DNA from: Anaeromyxobacter diazotrophicus
Lineage (GTDB): Bacteria > Myxococcota > Myxococcia > Myxococcales > Anaeromyxobacteraceae
Assembly (NCBI RefSeq): GCF_013340205.1
Contig: NZ_BJTG01000006.1
Span: 124,001 to 188,000 of the forward strand
Direction of reading: 5' to 3'
DNA: 64,000 nucleotides
The position numbers and the translations under genes are program-made. The notes below the pieces were generated by a model, which made no database searches, was not told the origin of the DNA, and worked only from the letters and a program-made list of their open reading frames with translations. Each line of letters begins with the position of its first letter. Positions within the stretch are counted from its first letter, which is position 1. Of this stretch, positions 32,883 to 42,374 are shown one piece after another.

Positions 32883-34201
32883 GCGAGGTCTTCCTCGTCG
32901 GCCTGTCGCACCACTCGGCGCCCATCGCGGTGCGCGAGCAGGTGGCGCTCAAGGACGAGGTGCTCAAGGCCGCGCTGCGCGGCGTGCGCGAGGTGAGCGG
33001 CGTCCAGGAGGCGATGGCGATCTCCACCTGCAACCGGGTGGAGGTGTACGTGCTCGCCGACTCGGCCGAGCCCGCGCGCCGCTTCTTCCTCGACCGCGCC
33101 GCCGCCGCCGACGGGCACCTCTACGAGCGGCAGGGATCGCAGGCGGTGCGCCACCTGTTCCGGGTGGCGGCCAGCCTCGACTCGATGGTGCTCGGCGAGC
33201 AGCAGATCCTGGGCCAGGTGAAGGAGGCCTACGGGCTCGCCAGCGCCGCCCAGACCGCCGGCTCCTTCCTGTCGCGCCTGTGCAACCGCGCCTTCGCCAC
33301 CGCCAAGCGCGTCCGCACCGAGACCGACATCGGGCGCGGGGCGAGCTCGGTGTCGCAGGTGGCGGTCGAGCTGGTGGCCAAGATCTTCGGCGACCTCAAG
33401 GGCCGCGCCATCCTGCTCGCCGGCGCCGGGAAGATGGGCGCGCTCTCCGCGAAGGCGCTCGCCTCGCTCGGCGCCGACCGCGTGCTGGTCGCGAACCGGT
33501 CGCGCGAGCGGGCGGTCGCGCTGGCCGAGCAGACCGGCGGCCACCCGCGCGACTGGGCGGAGCTGCCCGAGCTGCTCGTCGAGGCGGACGTCGTCATCGT
33601 CTCGACCGGCGCGCCCACCTTCGTGGTCGGCGCCGAGCTGGTGCAGGCCGCCATGAAGGCGCGGCGGCGACGCTCGCTCTGCCTCATCGACCTCTCGGTG
33701 CCGCGCAACGTGGACCCGTGCTGCAGCGACGTCACCGACGTCTACGCCTACGACATGGACGACCTGCAGAAGGTCGTCCTGACGACGAAGTCGGCCCGCG
33801 CCGAGGAGGCGCTCCGGGCCGAGGCGATCGTCGAGGCGGAGGTGATGGCGTTCACCGCCGAGCGCGAGGCGCGCGCGGCGCTGCCGGTGCTGGCGGCGCT
33901 GCGCCGGCAGGCGGAGGAGATCGCGCTCGCCGAGGCGGAGCGCACCCTGGCGCAGGTGGGCCAGAAGCTGGACGAGAAGGGGCGGCGGAGCGTGGAGGCG
34001 ATGGCGCGCGCCATCGTCAACAAGCTCCTCCACGGCCCGACCTCGCGCCTCAAGCAGGCCGCTTCGAACGGCGACAGCGCGCTGCCCGGCGCCGCCGCCG
34101 AGCTCTTTGGCATCGAGGAGGAGCGCGGCGAGCCGCCGGCTCCTCCCGCGGAGGCCGCCGAGGCCCCCGTCCACATGGTGGCACTCCCGGAGAAGAGATG
34201 A
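32879..34201 (+). CDS. hemA: Glutamyl-tRNA reductase
   Basis: 440 residues. First committed step of C5-pathway tetrapyrrole synthesis: reduces glutamyl-tRNA(Glu) to glutamate 1-semialdehyde with NADPH. Catalytic Cys in '[13 protein letters not shown]', substrate region '[18 protein letters not shown]', NADPH fold '[17 protein letters not shown]', then '[13 protein letters not shown]', '[11 protein letters not shown]'. The dimerisation helix follows. The C-terminal ~40 residues are variable and Pro/Ala-rich. ATGA overlap with hemC. Confidence 0.96.
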   Translation: MSEVFLVGLSHHSAPIAVREQVALKDEVLKAALRGVREVSGVQEAMAISTCNRVEVYVLADSAEPARRFFLDRAAAADGHLYERQGSQAVRHLFRVAASLDSMVLGEQQILGQVKEAYGLASAAQTAGSFLSRLCNRAFATAKRVRTETDIGRGASSVSQVAVELVAKIFGDLKGRAILLAGAGKMGALSAKALASLGADRVLVANRSRERAVALAEQTGGHPRDWAELPELLVEADVVIVSTGAPTFVVGAELVQAAMKARRRRSLCLIDLSVPRNVDPCCSDVTDVYAYDMDDLQKVVLTTKSARAEEALRAEAIVEAEVMAFTAEREARAALPVLAALRRQAEEIALAEAERTLAQVGQKLDEKGRRSVEAMARAIVNKLLHGPTSRLKQAASNGDSALPGAAAELFGIEEERGEPPAPPAEAAEAPVHMVALPEKR

Positions 34202-35130
34202 TCCGCATCGCGACCCGCCGCAGCCCCCTCGCCAAGTGGCAGGCGAACCACGTCGCCGGCCTGCTCCGCGCCGGCGAGCCCGGGCTCGACGTCCGGCTGC
34301 ACGAGCTCGTCACCAAGGGCGACAAGATCCTCGACGTGGCGCTGGCCCGGGTGGGCGGGAAGGGCCTGTTCGTGAAGGAGATCGAGGACGCGCTCCTCGC
34401 CGGCGACGCCGAGATCGCCGTCCACTCCATGAAGGACCTGCCGGCGGTGCTGGCCGAGGGCCTGGTGGTGGGGGCGGTGCCGGTGCGCGAGGACCCCCGC
34501 GACGCGCTCTGCTCCCCGAAGCACCAGACCTGGGACCGGCTCCCCCGCGGCGGGACGGTGGGCACCTCCAGCCTCCGCCGCGCCGCCCAGCTCAAGGCGC
34601 TCCGCCCCGACCTCCACATCGAGGTCATCCGCGGGAACGTCGAGACGCGGCTCCGGAAGGCCTCCGAGGGCCTCGACGCGGTGGTGCTGGCCTACGCCGG
34701 CCTGCGGCGCCTCGGCCTCGCCGAGCACGCCACCCAGGTCTTCTCGCCGGAGGAGATGCTCCCGGCCGTGGCGCAGGGGGCGCTGGCGCTCGAGGCGCGC
34801 GCGAGCGACGCCGCCACGCTGGCCCGCCTGGCGCCCCTCGACCACCCCGAGACGCGCCACCGCGTCGAGGCCGAGCGCGGGCTCCTGCGCCGGCTCGAGG
34901 GCGGCTGCCAGGTGCCGATCGCCGCCCACGCCACCGTGGCGGGGGGCCAGGTGACGCTGCGCGCGCTGGTCGCGTCGCTCGACGGCGCGCGGGTCGTGCG
35001 CGGCGAGCGCACCGGGCCGGTCGCCGGCGCGAGCGCGCTGGGCGAGGCGCTCGGGGAGGAGCTGCTGTCGCGCGGCGCGGCCGAGATCCTGAAGGAGCTC
35101 GAGGGCACCGCCGAGCCCGTGCCGCACTAG
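34198..35130 (+). CDS. hemC: Hydroxymethylbilane synthase (porphobilinogen deaminase)
   Basis: 310 residues. Polymerises four porphobilinogens into hydroxymethylbilane using a dipyrromethane cofactor attached to Cys in '[15 protein letters not shown]'. Other motifs: '[13 protein letters not shown]', '[30 protein letters not shown]', '[11 protein letters not shown]', '[11 protein letters not shown]'. Third gene of hemX-hemA-hemC-hemD, coupled to hemA by ATGA and 4 nt from hemD. Confidence 0.96.
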   Translation: MIRIATRRSPLAKWQANHVAGLLRAGEPGLDVRLHELVTKGDKILDVALARVGGKGLFVKEIEDALLAGDAEIAVHSMKDLPAVLAEGLVVGAVPVREDPRDALCSPKHQTWDRLPRGGTVGTSSLRRAAQLKALRPDLHIEVIRGNVETRLRKASEGLDAVVLAYAGLRRLGLAEHATQVFSPEEMLPAVAQGALALEARASDAATLARLAPLDHPETRHRVEAERGLLRRLEGGCQVPIAAHATVAGGQVTLRALVASLDGARVVRGERTGPVAGASALGEALGEELLSRGAAEILKELEGTAEPVPH

Positions 35131-35134
35131 CCCC

Positions 35135-35923
35135 ATGGCCCCCTCCCTCGCCGGCCGCCGCGTCGCCGTCACCCGCGGCGCGGGCGGGGACGACCCGCTG
35201 GCCCGCCGCCTGCGGCAGCTCGGGGCGGAGGTCCTCGAGGCGCCGGCGATCGCGCTCGCGCCGCCGGGCTCCTTCGCGGAGCTCGACGCCGCGCTGCGGG
35301 ACCTCGGCGCCACCGACTGGATCGCGTTCGCCAGCGCGAACTGCGTGGAGCGGACCCTGGCGCGGGCCGCCGAGCTCGGCGTCGCGGCCGCGGCGCTGGC
35401 CCGGCCGCGCCTGGCGGCGGTCGGGCGCGCCACCGCCGCGCAGCTGGCGCGGCTCGTCCGGCCCCCCGACCTCGTCCCGGGCGAGGCGCGCGGCGAGGCG
35501 CTGGCGGCGGCGCTCGCGCCCCAGGTCCGCGGGCTCCGGGTGCTCGTCCCGCGCGCGGAGGAGGGGCGCCCCGAGCTCGTCGAGGGTCTCGTCGCCGCCG
35601 GGGCGACGGTCGTCGCGCCGCCGGCCTACCGCACCGTGCCCGCCCCCCCGGAGGCGCTCGCGGAGCTCGCGGCCGCGCTCGCCCAGGGCGCCGTGGACGC
35701 GGTCGCCTTCGCCTCGCCGTCGGCGGTGCGGAGCGTGGCCGCCGCGCTGGGGGCCGGCCGGGACCTGCTCGGCCGGGCGGCGCTCGCCGCCATCGGCCCG
35801 ACCACTGCGGCCGAGCTGCAACTCCTGGGCTTCACGCGCGTGGTCCAGCCGCTCCGCGCCTCCGCCGAGGCGCTGGCCGAGGCCATCGCGGAGCAGCTGG
35901 GGCCCGGCCGGCAGCAGCCCTGA
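35135..35923 (+). CDS. hemD: Uroporphyrinogen-III synthase
   Basis: 262 residues. Cyclises hydroxymethylbilane with inversion of ring D. The family is poorly conserved; support comes from 'LAGRRVAVTRG', 'TDWIAFASANCVERTLA', 'LRVLVPRAEEGRPELVEGLVAAGATVVAPPAYRT', 'DAVAFASPSAVRSVA', 'LAAIGPTTAAELQ' and from lying 4 nt after hemC. A 7-bp hairpin follows, probably ending the operon. Confidence 0.9.
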   Translation: MAPSLAGRRVAVTRGAGGDDPLARRLRQLGAEVLEAPAIALAPPGSFAELDAALRDLGATDWIAFASANCVERTLARAAELGVAAAALARPRLAAVGRATAAQLARLVRPPDLVPGEARGEALAAALAPQVRGLRVLVPRAEEGRPELVEGLVAAGATVVAPPAYRTVPAPPEALAELAAALAQGAVDAVAFASPSAVRSVAAALGAGRDLLGRAALAAIGPTTAAELQLLGFTRVVQPLRASAEALAEAIAEQLGPGRQQP

Positions 35924-35964
35924 GGAGCTGGCCCCGTCCGGGGGTCGTCCTGCGATCCTCTGCC

Positions 35965-35984
35965 GCAGGTCTTCGGTGACCTGC
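35965..35984 (+). terminator. Hairpin after hemD
   Basis: GCAGGTC / GACCTGC, 7 bp, loop TTCGGT. No U-tract, so either a weak terminator, a stabilising 3' structure, or an operator for the downstream kinase. Confidence 0.4.
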
Positions 35985-36100
35985 TAGGCCGGGCGGCGTA
36001 TGCTGAGCGCCACCTCGCTGCCCCAGGAGGCCTCCTGCGCACGGCGCACGCCATCGGAGAGGGCGACGGCCGCCGTGCCCGGCGCGCCTGGCGTCTCCTG

Positions 36101-38242
36101 GTGGGCCAGGGGGAGGATCCGGCGCTCTGGCGGTACGCCGTGGCGCTGGGGCTCGCCGCTGCCGCGGTCGCCGCGGGCGCCGCGCTCCAGGGCGAGCTGC
36201 GAGGCTACGCGAGCTTCCTCTCGTTCGGCGCGGTGCTCCTGGCGGGGCTGCGCGGCGGCGCCGGGCCGGGCTTCCTCGCGCTGGGGGTGTGCGCGGCCGC
36301 CTTCGCCTGGCAGATGGGCGGGCCCCGCAGCGCCACCTGGGTGGAGGAGCCCGACCCGCTCCACCGGCTCGCCTTCTTCGTGGGCTTCACCGCCCTCGGG
36401 GTGTGGGCGGCGAGCGCGGTGCGGGAGGGGTACCGCTACTCGCACGCGCGCCGCCGCCGGGCCGAGGCGCGCGCGGAGGGGCAGCGCATCGCCGCCGAGC
36501 TGGGGGCGCGGGCGCTCGCCGAGACCGACCTCGACGCGCTGCTGGCCGCGACCGTGGCGGCGGTCGAGCGCGCGCTGCGGTGCGACGCGGTGACCTTGCT
36601 GGAGCTGCAACCGGACGGAGAGTCCGTGCGGCTCCGGGAGGCCGCCGGGCTGGCGCGGACCGCCGCGGGCCAGGTCTTCCCGCGCGCCGAGGCGCTGCTC
36701 GCCTTCCGGGTGCTGGCGGCCCGCGAGCCCCTGGCGGTGGACGACCTGGCGGCGGAGCCGGAGGTCGCCTCGCCGGCGCTGCTCCGCGCGGGGGTGACCT
36801 CGAGCCTGGTGGCACCCATCGTCGCAGCGGGTCCCGGCGGGCGGTCCTTCGGCACGCTGGGCGCCCACAGCCGCGCGCGGCGCCCCTTCGGCCCCGACGA
36901 GGCGAGCTTCCTGCAGGCCGCCGCCAACGTGATCGGGACGGTGGTGGTGCGGGCCCGCGCCGAGGAGCGGGTGCGCCGCACGCTCGAGGTCGAGCGGTTC
37001 CTGGCCGAGGCAAGCCGGCAGCTCGCGCTCTCCATCGACTGGCAGGAGACGCTCACGCGGATCGCGAAGCTGGCGGTCCCGTTCCTGGGCGATTGGTCGC
37101 TGGTGGTGGTGCTGGACGGCGAGGGGCGGCCGCGCAGCCTGGCGGCCGAGGCGAGCGACCCGGCCCGCGCCGCCGAGGCCCGCGAGCTGCTCGACCGCTA
37201 CCCCATCGACCTCGCCGCCCGGCACGGGGTGGGGCGGATCCTGCGCACCGGCGAGCCGGAGCTGCTCCCGGAGGCGGCGGGCGACGCGTTCGTGGAGGAC
37301 GACCCGGGCGAGGGGACGCCGCTGCGCCGGGACATCCTGAGGCGCCTCGGGATGCGCTCCTACCTGGGCGCGCCGCTCGTGTCGGCGGGGCGCGTGCTGG
37401 GCGCGATCGCATTCGGGGTGGCCGACGGCCCGCGCCGCTACGGCCCGGACGACCTGGCCGTGGCGCAGGCGCTGGCGCAGCGCTGCGCCGCGGCGATCGA
37501 GAACGCGCGGCTCTACCGGGAGGCGCAGGAGGCGACCCGCGCGCGCGAGGAGGTGCTCGCCATCGTCTCGCACGATCTCAAGACGCCGCTGGGCGCGCTG
37601 CACATGGGGGCGCAGATGGTGACGCGCCTCGCCCCGCCGGGCGCGCCGGGCGACGAGCTGCGCAAGGCGGCCACCACGGTGCGCCGCACCGCCGAGCGCA
37701 TGGGGCGCCTCATCCACGACCTCGTCGACGTGGCCAGCCTGGAGGCGGGCCGGCCCTCGCTGGCCCCCGCCGAGCAGGAGGCGGCCGCCGTCGCCCGCGA
37801 GGCGGCCGAGGCGCTGCAAGCGCTCGCCGCCGACCGCGGCGTCGCGCTCACCGTGGAGGCGCCCGAGGCGGTGCCGCTGCGGTGCGACCGCGACCGCCTG
37901 CTGCAGGTCCTCACGAACCTGCTCGCGAACGCGCTCCAGGTCACGCCGGCCGGCGGCCGGGTCCGGCTCTCGGCGCGGCGGGGAGGGGAGGGGGTCCTGT
38001 TCACGGTGGCGGACGACGGCCCCGGCATCCCGGCGGAGGACCTGCCGCATCTCTTCGAGCGCTGGTACCGCGGGCGGCGCGCGCGTTACCCCGGGTCGGG
38101 CCTGGGGCTCGCCATCGCGCGCGCCATCGTGGAGGCGCACGGCGGGCGCATCTGGGTCGAGAGCGTCGAGGGCCAGGGGAGCGCGTTCTCGTTCGCGCTC
38201 CCGTGCGCGGGCGCGGGCGGCGCGGCCCGGGCCGGGCGGTGA
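36101..38242 (+). CDS. Membrane sensor histidine kinase with two GAF domains
   Basis: 713 residues from a GTG; the frame is open ~100 nt further upstream, so the true start may be earlier. Four N-terminal helices (about 10-120) look like the DUF4118 sensor module. Two GAF-type domains follow (about 135-290 and 305-460). HisKA H-box 'VLAIVSHDLKTPLGALH' (phospho-His), then HATPase with N-box 'LLANALQ', G1 'VADDGPGIP', F 'LFERWYRG' and G2 'GSGLGLAIARAIVEAHGG'. No response regulator adjacent, so it is an orphan kinase. Confidence 0.88.
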   Translation: MGQGEDPALWRYAVALGLAAAAVAAGAALQGELRGYASFLSFGAVLLAGLRGGAGPGFLALGVCAAAFAWQMGGPRSATWVEEPDPLHRLAFFVGFTALGVWAASAVREGYRYSHARRRRAEARAEGQRIAAELGARALAETDLDALLAATVAAVERALRCDAVTLLELQPDGESVRLREAAGLARTAAGQVFPRAEALLAFRVLAAREPLAVDDLAAEPEVASPALLRAGVTSSLVAPIVAAGPGGRSFGTLGAHSRARRPFGPDEASFLQAAANVIGTVVVRARAEERVRRTLEVERFLAEASRQLALSIDWQETLTRIAKLAVPFLGDWSLVVVLDGEGRPRSLAAEASDPARAAEARELLDRYPIDLAARHGVGRILRTGEPELLPEAAGDAFVEDDPGEGTPLRRDILRRLGMRSYLGAPLVSAGRVLGAIAFGVADGPRRYGPDDLAVAQALAQRCAAAIENARLYREAQEATRAREEVLAIVSHDLKTPLGALHMGAQMVTRLAPPGAPGDELRKAATTVRRTAERMGRLIHDLVDVASLEAGRPSLAPAEQEAAAVAREAAEALQALAADRGVALTVEAPEAVPLRCDRDRLLQVLTNLLANALQVTPAGGRVRLSARRGGEGVLFTVADDGPGIPAEDLPHLFERWYRGRRARYPGSGLGLAIARAIVEAHGGRIWVESVEGQGSAFSFALPCAGAGGAARAGR

Positions 38243-38314
38243 GGTGGTGCCCCGGCGGGGATGTGCCCCGCCCGGCCGGCGGGAGCAAGTTGTGAGGCGA
38301 CCGCGGGAGGTGCG

Positions 38315-38788
38315 ATGACGGAGAACGAGGCTCCGGGCGGGTACGTGCGGCTCCTCGTCTCGCTCGAGCGCGAGGCGGAAGCGGAGGTCGAGGGCCCCGA
38401 GGACGAGTGGCTGTGGGCCGAGCCGCTCGGGTCGGAGCGTTTCCGCGTCGAGAGCACGCCCTTCTTCGCGTACGGCCTGTCGCACGGCGACGTCGTCCGC
38501 GGTCGGGAGGACGGGGAGACGGCGCGCTTCAGCGACGTCGAGCGCAAGAGCGGGCACCGCACCCTGCGGGTCGCGCTCGACCTCGACCTCGACGTGGAGC
38601 GCCCCGAGATCCAGCGCTTCCTGGACGACCTCCTGGCGCTCGGGTGCACCTACGAGGCCATGCCGCCCAAGATCGTCGCGCTCGACGTCCCGCCCGAGGT
38701 GGAGGTGGGCGAGGTGGTCACGCGGCTCCAGACGCAGCGCCGCGACGGGGTGCTGGTCTGGGAGTGGGCGGACCCGCGGCCGAGCTAG
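38315..38788 (+). CDS. DUF4265 family protein
   Basis: 157 residues, ATG preceded by GGGAGG. DUF4265 features are visible: 'DEWLWAEPLGSERFRVESTPFFAYGLSHGDVVRG', 'GHRTLRVAL', 'LDDLLALGCTYEAMPPKIVALDVPP'. Members are small cytosolic proteins of unknown function, many in actinomycetes and myxobacteria. A short Asp-Leu run near residue 90 is encoded by three CTCGAC hexamers. Converges on truD with a 26-nt gap. Confidence 0.72.
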   Translation: MTENEAPGGYVRLLVSLEREAEAEVEGPEDEWLWAEPLGSERFRVESTPFFAYGLSHGDVVRGREDGETARFSDVERKSGHRTLRVALDLDLDVERPEIQRFLDDLLALGCTYEAMPPKIVALDVPPEVEVGEVVTRLQTQRRDGVLVWEWADPRPS

Positions 38789-38814
38789 CGGCGGCGCCCG
38801 GCCGGGAGCCTCGC

Positions 38815-40119
38815 TCAGCGCGCGGGCTTGGCGCGCGCCGCCTTGCGGGCGCGCTTCTTCGCCAGGAAGCCGGTCTCGCGGCGCTTCGCGTGCAGCTCCT
38901 CGGCGGTGGGGCGCGGGGGCTTGGCCGGCTTCTTCGCCTCGGGGCCGGGGGTGAGCGTCCACCAGAAGAGGCGCTTCACCACCAGGGTGGCGTAGGCGCC
39001 GGGCGGCAGGGTGAAGGCGACGTTCACCCGCAGGCGCCCCTTGTTGAGCTCGTCGCGGGAGGGCTCGCTCACCACCAGCTTGCCCGGGACGACGAGCAGC
39101 GGGCGCTCCTCGTGGTCGAAGTGGATCTGCGGCGCGCCGGGCACCGCCAGGCTCGCGAGCGTCATGTCCTCGCGCCCCAGCACCGACAGGGCCGCCTTCT
39201 CCACCGCCGGGTCGTCGAAGCGCGAGTCCGGGGCGAGCAGCGGGAAGGTGCGCCGGTGCAGCAGCCGCGCCTGGGCGGGCTCGAGCGCGCGCGGGAAGAG
39301 GAGCGTGCCGGCCTGGTACCGGATGGAGACGAGCCGGGAGACCCCGACCACGTCGCGCAGGTACTGCTTCACGCCCTCGTTCCAGAGCCAGCTCTGGTAG
39401 GCGAAGACCTGCAGCCCGCGCCAGCGCGGCTCGGTGCGGAGGAACGCGCCGAGGAAGTCCTGGGGGTGGAGCCTGAGCCAGCGCAGCACCGGCGCGTAGC
39501 GCTCGGCGCCCGGGTAGGGGTTCTTGAGCTGCCACTCCCCCCAGTGCTCCTTCCAGAAGGTCTTCACCCGCGCGTCGGCGGTGCGGTCGAGCTCGCTCGG
39601 CCGGGCGAGGTGGTTCCGGAGCGCGGCCTCGGCGTCGCCGCGCATGAGGTCCTTCACCAGGAACCCCTGCCCGTGCTTGAGCGAGCCGAAGCGCTGGGAG
39701 TCGAAGTAGTCGACCACCCCGATGCGCTGCACCTCGGCCACCGCGGCGGGCAGCCGCGCCACGTCCTCCTCCGAGAGGTCGCGGACGGTCACGGCGAACC
39801 GGTTGGAGGTGGTGTTCACGGCCGACAGCGGCGCGCCCGTCCGGCCGAGCGGCTTGAGCCGCAGGTCGGGGTCCTGCAGGTCCACCGGCTTGCGGCGCAC
39901 CGCGACGAGCTGGGTCGTCCGCCCCTGCTTGTCCTTGAGCCCGCAGTAGCTCACCTCGGCCGGCTGCACGCCCGCCCGGGCGCAGATGCGCTCCACCGCC
40001 TCGAAGGTGGAGAGCTTCTGCTTGTCCATGAGGTAGACGAACCACGCGCCGCGCGGGTCCTGGTCGAAACGCCACGATTCGGTGACGGAGAAGTCCTCCG
40101 GCCGCTGCTTGAGCTTCAT
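38815..40119 (-). CDS. truD: tRNA pseudouridine synthase TruD
   Basis: 434 residues. Isomerises U13 of tRNA(Glu) and others. Motifs: N-terminal 'KLKQRPEDFSVTE', catalytic Asp in 'SYCGLKDKQGRTTQLVAV', 'NRFAVTVRDL', 'GVVDYFDSQRFGSLKHG' and the TRUD insertion domain with 'FAYQSWLWNEGVKQYLR'. Longer than E. coli TruD (349) because of a C-terminal extension ending in a Lys/Arg-rich tail ('FLAKKRARKAARAKPAR') that may help bind RNA. Confidence 0.92.
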   Translation of the reverse strand: MKLKQRPEDFSVTESWRFDQDPRGAWFVYLMDKQKLSTFEAVERICARAGVQPAEVSYCGLKDKQGRTTQLVAVRRKPVDLQDPDLRLKPLGRTGAPLSAVNTTSNRFAVTVRDLSEEDVARLPAAVAEVQRIGVVDYFDSQRFGSLKHGQGFLVKDLMRGDAEAALRNHLARPSELDRTADARVKTFWKEHWGEWQLKNPYPGAERYAPVLRWLRLHPQDFLGAFLRTEPRWRGLQVFAYQSWLWNEGVKQYLRDVVGVSRLVSIRYQAGTLLFPRALEPAQARLLHRRTFPLLAPDSRFDDPAVEKAALSVLGREDMTLASLAVPGAPQIHFDHEERPLLVVPGKLVVSEPSRDELNKGRLRVNVAFTLPPGAYATLVVKRLFWWTLTPGPEAKKPAKPPRPTAEELHAKRRETGFLAKKRARKAARAKPAR

Positions 40120-40159
40120 GGAATCCCTGGGCTCGGCCCGCGGGCCGGCGGCGCGGCCG

Positions 40160-40381
40160 CTAGGCGGCGCCCCGCTCCCGGTAGAAGAGCACGATGGTGA
40201 GGCAGTGGAACTCGTTGTCGGAGGACTGCCTGACGACGCGGTCCACCACCTCGAGGTCCGCGTTCGAGCGGAGCCAGCGGGTGACGTGGTCGCCGAGCTC
40301 CTCGCGCTCCTTGGCCTTCGTGGCCGAGAAGACCTTCACGCCGGTGAAATGCACGCCGCTCCCCTGCTCCGACCCACTCAC
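40160..40381 (-). CDS. Small conserved-looking protein of unknown function
   Basis: 73 residues, GTG start behind GGGGGTGAGG and a near-consensus promoter. Sequence 'VHFTGVKVFSATKAKEREELGDHVTRWL', 'NADLEVVDRVVRQSSDNEFHCLTIVLFYRER' has a beta-alpha-beta-beta look; no family recognised. Lies 40 nt upstream of truD in the same direction, so probably co-transcribed. Well-formed promoter and codon pattern support it. Confidence 0.6.
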   Translation of the reverse strand: MSGSEQGSGVHFTGVKVFSATKAKEREELGDHVTRWLRSNADLEVVDRVVRQSSDNEFHCLTIVLFYRERGAA

Positions 40382-40412
40382 GCCTCACCCCCGGCGGGAA
40401 AGCACCGGGTCG

Positions 40413-40442
40413 AGTATGGCACGCGGTTTTTCCAGCTGTCAA
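40413..40442 (-). promoter_or_regulatory. Promoter of small ORF/truD
   Basis: On the minus strand TTGACA (40437-40442), a perfect -35, 18-nt spacer, CATACT (40413-40418). Start codon of the small gene is 31 nt downstream. Confidence 0.58.
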
Positions 40443-40513
40443 AGGAATGATGTGCGCAAGCGCCGGCGCCGCCAGGAGAAATCGGCCGCGTCCGACTCGC
40501 TGGGGCCGGGGGG

Positions 40514-40542
40514 TTCGTACCCGGCCCGCCGCTGCCTACATT
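40514..40542 (+). promoter_or_regulatory. Promoter candidate for the 92-residue ORF
   Basis: TTCGTA (40514-40519), 17-nt spacer, TACATT (40537-40542). The ATG at 40576 follows GGCGGAGGA, so this is a leadered message. Confidence 0.45.
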
Positions 40543-40575
40543 GCGACCATCGTGCCGCCGCGCGGCGGAGGAAAG

Positions 40576-40854
40576 ATGCACACGCTCACCAGTCCGGCCG
40601 TCCCCGACGGGAAGAAGAGCTTCGCCGTCGAGTTCATCAACCGCATCCGCTCGATGGACTCGTCGGTGCTGAACGCCCTCATCCAGCGCGAGGCCGGCGA
40701 GGAGTTGGCGCAGTTCTTCCTGTCGTACAGCGCGCGGCTCATCTCGCGCGATCCGGAGCGCGTGCTCGAGAACACCTCCAGCCTCATGCTGATGGGTTAC
40801 CTCATCCGCGCGGCCGAGGAGGAGATCGAGCGCCGCCAGATGGCCCGCGCCTAG
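40576..40854 (+). CDS. Small hypothetical helical protein
   Basis: 92 residues, ATG with GGCGGAGGA at the right spacing. All-helical: 'FAVEFINRIRSMDSSVLNALIQREAGEELAQFFLSYSARLISRDPERVLENTSSLMLMGYLIRAAEEEIERR' region. No recognised family, signal peptide or membrane segment. Located before a PHP hydrolase in the same direction but the latter seems to have its own start site. Confidence 0.62.
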   Translation: MHTLTSPAVPDGKKSFAVEFINRIRSMDSSVLNALIQREAGEELAQFFLSYSARLISRDPERVLENTSSLMLMGYLIRAAEEEIERRQMARA

Positions 40855-40905
40855 CGGCCGCCCCGCGCTGGCGGGCGCGCGCGCGGCGTGCTAATCCGCC
40901 TCGCC

Positions 40906-41610
40906 ATGCTCATCGACCTGCACGTCCACAGCCACCACTCGCCCGGCGGCGCGCTCGCGCCCCGCGACATCGTCCGCCGCGCCAAGGCGGCCGGGCTGGA
41001 CGGCGTGGTGGTGACGGACGTGAACTCGCTCGACGGGCTGGACGAGGTGCGCGCCGCTGGCCGCGAGGAGGGCCTGCTCGCGCTGGTGGGGGCGGAGCTC
41101 GTCACCGATCACGGCCACTACCTCTGCTACTTCCCGGACCCGGCGCGCGTCCCGGCCCCGCCGCAGATGTTCGGGACGACCCCCTGGCGCGTGCGCGACG
41201 TGGTCGAGCGGGTGCGCCAGCTCGGCGGGGCGGTGGTGGCCGCGCACCCGTACGACAAGAGCATCGAGCGGCCGAGCGGCGACTTCATCTTCTCGCTCGA
41301 GGGGCTCACCGCGGTCGAGGGGCTGTGCGCGCGCCGCAAGGGGCCGGCCAACGATCTCGCGGTGGAGGCCGCCGACCACATGAGCCTGCCGTGCGTGGGG
41401 GGCTCCGGCGCCCACGACACCCTCGACGACGTCGGCAAGGCGGCGACGCTCTTCCGCGAGCCGGTGGCCACCGAGGCCGACCTGGTGCGGCAGCTCCTCG
41501 CCGGGCACGTCTTCTGCGTCGCGGTCGGGGTCACGCCCCAGGAGCCGGCGCGCGGCGGGCGAGACCGCGGCGGCGAGCGCCGGCGCGGCGGCGGCCGCGA
41601 GCGCCGCTGA
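40906..41610 (+). CDS. PHP-domain metal-dependent phosphoesterase
   Basis: 234 residues. PHP motifs: 'IDLHVHSHHSPGGALAPRDIVRRAKAAGLDGVVVTD' (HxH and Asp metal ligands), 'GAELVTDHGHYLCYF', 'GGAVVAAHPYD' and 'SGAHDTLDDVG'. Small stand-alone PHP proteins hydrolyse phosphoesters such as 3'-phospho-AMP or oligonucleotides; substrate unknown. The Arg/Gly tail ('GGRDRGGERRRGGGRERR') may be disordered. TAATCC lies 8 nt before the ATG with no Shine-Dalgarno. Confidence 0.82.
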   Translation: MLIDLHVHSHHSPGGALAPRDIVRRAKAAGLDGVVVTDVNSLDGLDEVRAAGREEGLLALVGAELVTDHGHYLCYFPDPARVPAPPQMFGTTPWRVRDVVERVRQLGGAVVAAHPYDKSIERPSGDFIFSLEGLTAVEGLCARRKGPANDLAVEAADHMSLPCVGGSGAHDTLDDVGKAATLFREPVATEADLVRQLLAGHVFCVAVGVTPQEPARGGRDRGGERRRGGGRERR

Positions 41611-41637
41611 GCGGCGGCTCGCGGGCCCAGCTCCGCG

Positions 41638-42330
41638 TCACCGGAGCGGCTCCCACCGCTCGAGCTTGTCGTCCTGCAGGTAGGCCTTGCGGTCGCCCCC
41701 GGACCAGGACCACGCCTCGGTGTGCGCCGGCCGGTCGATCACCTTCTTCTCGGGGTAGCCCCAGGCCATCTCCACGGCGCGGGCGCTCATCCCCTCGACC
41801 AGCCGCTTCCGCTCGACGGCGGCGCGCTGCGGGTCGGGCAGCGCCTGGAAGGCGGTGAGCGCCTCCGGCCCGCCGAGGTACCGCTCGAGCTCGACGCGCA
41901 CGTCCTCGGCCGAGGCGAGGGTCTGGGGGAGGACCAGCACCAGTGGCCGCGGCTCGCCCTCGAGCGAGAGGAACACCCACGGGTGGTAGCGCGGCGTCAT
42001 GACCACGCGTCGGGCGATGATCCAGCCGGTGGGGAACTCCACCTTCTCGATGCGCAGGGGCGTCCCGGGCGCGAGGACGCGCTCGGCGGGCGGCGGCGCG
42101 ATGGCGTCGCCGGCGGTGTCCTGGAGCAGATCGAGCTCGTCGAACGGCTGGTCCGAGACGAGCATCCGGCCGGCGTCGCCGTAGAACGGCCCGGCGTAGA
42201 GCGCCACCTTCGCGAACCGCCGCTGCCCCTCGAGCTCGCGCGACTTCTCGCGCTCGGTGTCGGGGACGGAGGCGCGCGGGTAGCACCCGGCGAGGGCGAG
42301 GGCGAGAACGGCAGCGAGGGCGCGGCGCAT
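41638..42330 (-). CDS. Putative lipoprotein, unknown function
   Basis: 230 residues. Signal 'ALAAVLALALAGCYPRA' with lipobox Cys near residue 16. The rest is a soluble domain: 'FAKVALYAGPFYG', 'GTPLRIEKVEFPTGWIIARRVVMTPRYHPWVFLSLEG', 'VERKRLVEGMSARAVEMAWGYPEKKVIDRPAHTEAWSWSGGDRKAYLQDDKLERWEP'. The C-terminal part resembles the SmpA/BamE-like pattern in which 'G-M-s...v..awG.P' precedes strands, a loose similarity only. Same strand as, and downstream of, the KGG gene. Confidence 0.68.
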   Translation of the reverse strand: MRRALAAVLALALAGCYPRASVPDTEREKSRELEGQRRFAKVALYAGPFYGDAGRMLVSDQPFDELDLLQDTAGDAIAPPPAERVLAPGTPLRIEKVEFPTGWIIARRVVMTPRYHPWVFLSLEGEPRPLVLVLPQTLASAEDVRVELERYLGGPEALTAFQALPDPQRAAVERKRLVEGMSARAVEMAWGYPEKKVIDRPAHTEAWSWSGGDRKAYLQDDKLERWEPLR

Positions 42331-42374
42331 GGGCGAGTGGTATCGCACCGGCGCCGCCGCGCGACAAGCGGTCG

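Noticed and set aside
40417-40433. Sigma-54 promoter (TGGCACG followed by TTTTT)
   Set aside because: The -12 GC element is absent at the required spacing; the sigma-70-like minus-strand promoter explains the AT-rich bases better.
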